5,813 nt of DNA from Candidatus Nomurabacteria bacterium RIFCSPLOWO2_02_FULL_42_17 (GTDB taxonomy: Bacteria > Patescibacteriota > Minisyncoccia > Phycocordibacterales > MFVN01): the NCBI GenBank assembly GCA_001786095.1, contig MFVN01000023.1:1-5813 (forward strand), in the 5' to 3' direction. Position 1 is the stretch's first letter. Each line of letters begins with the position of its first letter. Shown here one piece after another: positions 4,768 through 5,813 of this stretch. The notes below the pieces were generated by a model. The model did not search any database. It saw nothing but the letters and a program-made list of their open reading frames with translations, and was not told the DNA's origin. Made by a program: the position numbers and the translations under genes.

Positions 4768-5132
4768 AACCTTTGTAGTATTATGGCCGCCGCGGAGGCG
4801 TCCTTGAGACCACGACCTTTCTGGTAACGACTGGCTTCAGAAGTAGAAAAAATCTCCGGTTCCAAACACACAAGCAGACCAGAAGCCTGTTCAAGTTCGA
4901 TTTTTAATTTAGTAATTTCCGCCTGAACTGGATTTTCCGCGCCGGAAGAAGACAAAGACTGGCCTAGCACAATCCGGCTTACTTTATTTTGCGCGCAAAT
5001 TTCGCTTATAGTTTTGGCCAAATTGGGACTATTTAATAGGACCTTTTCCGGAAAAGCCAAACAGCCCGCCTCGTCTGAAAGCGCCAGTCCCACTCTTTTC
5101 GTCCCATAATCAATCCCCAGAAATCTTTTCAT
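4740..5132 (-). CDS. ruvX: RuvX/YqgF family Holliday junction resolvase-like nuclease (pre-16S rRNA maturation)
   Basis: YqgF/RuvX is an RNase H-fold nuclease linked to 16S rRNA 5'-end maturation and proposed as a Holliday junction resolvase. From the ATG at 5132 it has 130 residues, close to the usual 135-140. Motifs: FLGIDYGTKRVGLALSD (4-20, catalytic Asp8), IVLGQSLSSSG (54-64, the GLP-type loop), EIFSTSEA (93-100) and KDASAAAIILQRFL (110-123, Asp111). The usual DERLST block reads PEIFST here; Glu93 is kept but the preceding Asp is Pro. The frame stays open upstream to 5270, but the family N-terminus (MKRFLGIDYGTKRVG) fixes the start at 5132. The upstream extension overlaps the divergent gene. 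The end overlaps the pilM promoter. Confidence 0.93.
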   Translation of the reverse strand: MKRFLGIDYGTKRVGLALSDEAGCLAFPEKVLLNSPNLAKTISEICAQNKVSRIVLGQSLSSSGAENPVQAEITKLKIELEQASGLLVCLEPEIFSTSEASRYQKGRGLKDASAAAIILQRFLEKNKKRV

Positions 5133-5139
5133 AGCGTTA

Positions 5140-5169
5140 TTGCCTAGATTAGCATAATTTTGGTATGAT
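5140..5169 (+). promoter_or_regulatory. Candidate extended -10 promoter of the small membrane protein gene
   Basis: Plus strand TTGCCT (5140-5145, 4 of 6), an 18-bp spacer, and TATGAT (5164-5169) preceded by TGG, an extended -10 pattern. Nine nucleotides (5170-5178) separate the box from the ATG at 5179, leaving an expected leader of only about 2-3 nt. The divergent ruvX promoter must lie in the same 46-bp gap, but I could not fix it. Confidence 0.5.
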
Positions 5170-5178
5170 GTAAGTAAT

Positions 5179-5421
5179 ATGGAAAGCTTTATACAAACAA
5201 CGCCCTGGCTCTTAATAGTTTTGCTTTGGATACTGCCTTGGAAAGTGGCGGCTATGTGGACCGCCGCCAAGCATTCACAAGAAAAATGGTTTGTGGTTCT
5301 TTTGCTCTGCTTTATTCTGCCTTTCGGGCTTTTGGCTCTGCCCGACTTGTATTATCTGTTCATCACGCGCAAATACAACTGGAACCAAATCAAAAATATC
5401 TTTAAGCAGGAAGTCAGTTAA
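5179..5421 (+). CDS. Small two-TM membrane protein, DUF5652-like
   Basis: This 80-residue protein has two hydrophobic segments (about 8-28, TPWLLIVLLWILPWKVAAMWT, and about 37-62). They are joined by the short polar loop AAKHSQEKW and followed by a basic tail (RKYNWNQIKNIFKQEVS). The pattern PWL..LLWILPWK..A.W.AA..SQ..WF resembles the small DUF5652 membrane proteins that I recall from Parcubacteria; that match is from memory. Function is unknown. It is the only plus-strand gene, divergent from ruvX, with an extended -10 promoter, and it faces a convergent transposase fragment across a hairpin. No Shine-Dalgarno sequence precedes the ATG. Confidence 0.8.
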   Translation: MESFIQTTPWLLIVLLWILPWKVAAMWTAAKHSQEKWFVVLLLCFILPFGLLALPDLYYLFITRKYNWNQIKNIFKQEVS

Positions 5422-5447
5422 AATAAACCAATCACCTTTCACTTTTC

Positions 5448-5478
5448 TGCCAGCCAGTGCCTAAAGCACTGGCTGGCA
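5448..5478. repeat. 13-bp perfect hairpin between convergent genes (possible terminator or REP palindrome)
   Basis: TGCCAGCCAGTGC (5448-5460) pairs perfectly with GCACTGGCTGGCA (5466-5478) around the loop CTAAA. It lies 26 nt past the stop of the plus-strand small gene and 59 nt past the stop of the minus-strand transposase. A bidirectional terminator is plausible by position, but the T-tract on the plus side is weak (AAGTTAAATTTT) and none follows on the minus side. A REP-type palindrome linked to the neighbouring transposase is the alternative. Confidence 0.6.
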
Positions 5479-5529
5479 AAGTTAAATTTTATTACTTGTT
5501 TTTAATTTATATTCGTCTTTAAAAGGAGG

Positions 5530-5552
5530 AAAAGGGGTCAGTCACCTTTTTT
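5530..5552 (+). terminator. Weak hairpin plus T-run at the transposase gene end
   Basis: AAAAGG (5530-5535) can pair with CCTTTT (5545-5550) across a 9-nt loop, with two further Ts. Read on the plus strand this gives a short stem and a U-run, a weak terminator for the small membrane gene. The same bases hold the GGGGTCAGTCACC motif that includes the transposase stop codon, so it may instead be an element end. Confidence 0.3.
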
Positions 5553-5813
5553 AGGTCTGCCTCTTGATCGCATTGTAGATTCAAGCCCTAATTTTTTAAC
5601 AATTCTATCCACCCAAATATCTTTACCAAAGGGCCTATCTCTTTGAATTGATTTTTCAATAGATTCCTCTTCTTCGTGTGTTTGTGGCTCATTAATAAAG
5701 GAAAGATAATCTCTGGGTTCTGGTATTGGCCATGAAGATAATATTTTCTTTTGTTTTACTGTCCCATTCTCTCTTCTCCAGACACTAGACCATTTCCAGT
5801 TTTCTGCTTTCTT
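5538..5813 (-). CDS. REP-associated tyrosine transposase (IS200-like, TnpA_REP), C-terminal part; cut by window edge
   Basis: The minus strand is open from the window edge to a TGA at 5540-5538, giving the last 91 residues. The sequence has the C-terminal signature of RAYT/IS200-like Y1 transposases: ENWKWSS (4-10), WPIPEPRDYLSFINEPQTHEEEESIEKSIQRDRPFGKDIWVDRIVKKLGLEST (28-80), and the terminal RGRPKK (84-89). RAYTs are single-domain HUH-type nucleases that process REP hairpins and are usually single-copy domesticated relatives of IS200/IS605 transposases. The catalytic HUH motif and tyrosine lie in the missing N-terminal part, so activity cannot be judged. The stop lies within the motif GGTGACTGACCCC. 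Confidence in the family is high. Confidence 0.88.
   Translation of the reverse strand, partial: KKAENWKWSSVWRRENGTVKQKKILSSWPIPEPRDYLSFINEPQTHEEEESIEKSIQRDRPFGKDIWVDRIVKKLGLESTMRSRGRPKKGD

Noticed and set aside
5133..5270. 46-residue N-terminal extension of RuvX
   Set aside because: The family begins at MKRFLGIDYGTKRVG. The extension overlaps the divergent gene and its promoter and has no recognisable sequence.
1..5813. CRISPR array, riboswitch or recoded genetic code
   Set aside because: No regularly spaced direct repeats and no recognisable aptamer were seen. TGA ends four genes exactly at expected positions, so recoding of UGA is not supported.

Overview
The window looks like a compact bacterial chromosome segment, most likely from the Candidate Phyla Radiation (Patescibacteria), probably a Parcubacteria-type lineage. 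This is an inference. It rests on very tight gene packing, a PilM with the N-terminal FFPPP extension I associate with that group, a pyruvoyl-type arginine decarboxylase, a DUF5652-like small membrane protein, tRNA genes without encoded CCA, and no convincing Shine-Dalgarno sequence before any start codon. TGA is used as a normal stop in four frames (pdaD, pilO, pilN and the transposase), so the Gracilibacteria/Absconditabacteria recoding of UGA to glycine does not apply.

Layout. All genes but one are on the minus strand and are described here in transcription order, from high to low coordinates. At the right edge is the C-terminal part of an IS200-like, REP-associated tyrosine transposase (5538-5813), running off the window. 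It converges on a small membrane protein on the plus strand (5179-5421), with a 13-bp perfect hairpin between them. Divergent from the small gene is ruvX (4740-5132). Then comes a type IV pilus inner-membrane block, pilM-pilN-pilO plus a 102-residue membrane protein (4731 to 2192), coupled by a 1-nt gap and two ATGA overlaps. It is followed by pdaD (1619-2173). Last is a mixed operon of translation genes: tRNA-Arg(UCU), tRNA-Val(UAC), an RluA-family pseudouridine synthase, ribosomal protein bL19 and tRNA-Leu(GAG), spaced by 0-13 nt. The left 129 bases hold hairpins and a sequence resembling the terminus of a transposase gene.

How the genes work together. PilM (cytoplasmic, actin-like) binds the N-terminal tail of PilN, which pairs with PilO to form the pilus alignment platform. 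The following single-TM protein occupies the position where PilP is found in Gram-negative clusters. The tRNA/rluA/rplS block supplies tRNAs, rRNA modification and a 50S protein from one promoter. RuvX acts in pre-16S rRNA processing or Holliday-junction metabolism. PdaD makes agmatine, a polyamine precursor.

Most notable signals. (1) The pseudouridine synthase carries a 54-bp imperfect palindrome inserted in frame, adding 18 residues in the middle of the catalytic domain, much like the protein-coding palindromic elements of Rickettsia. (2) Translation starts look leaderless. Sigma70-type -10 boxes lie about 6-9 nt before the ATG of pdaD, pilM and the small membrane gene, and the rluA-type ATG begins 1 nt after the end of a tRNA. 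(3) Promoters are embedded in the 3' ends of upstream genes. (4) REP/RAYT-like terminal motifs lie at both edges of the window.
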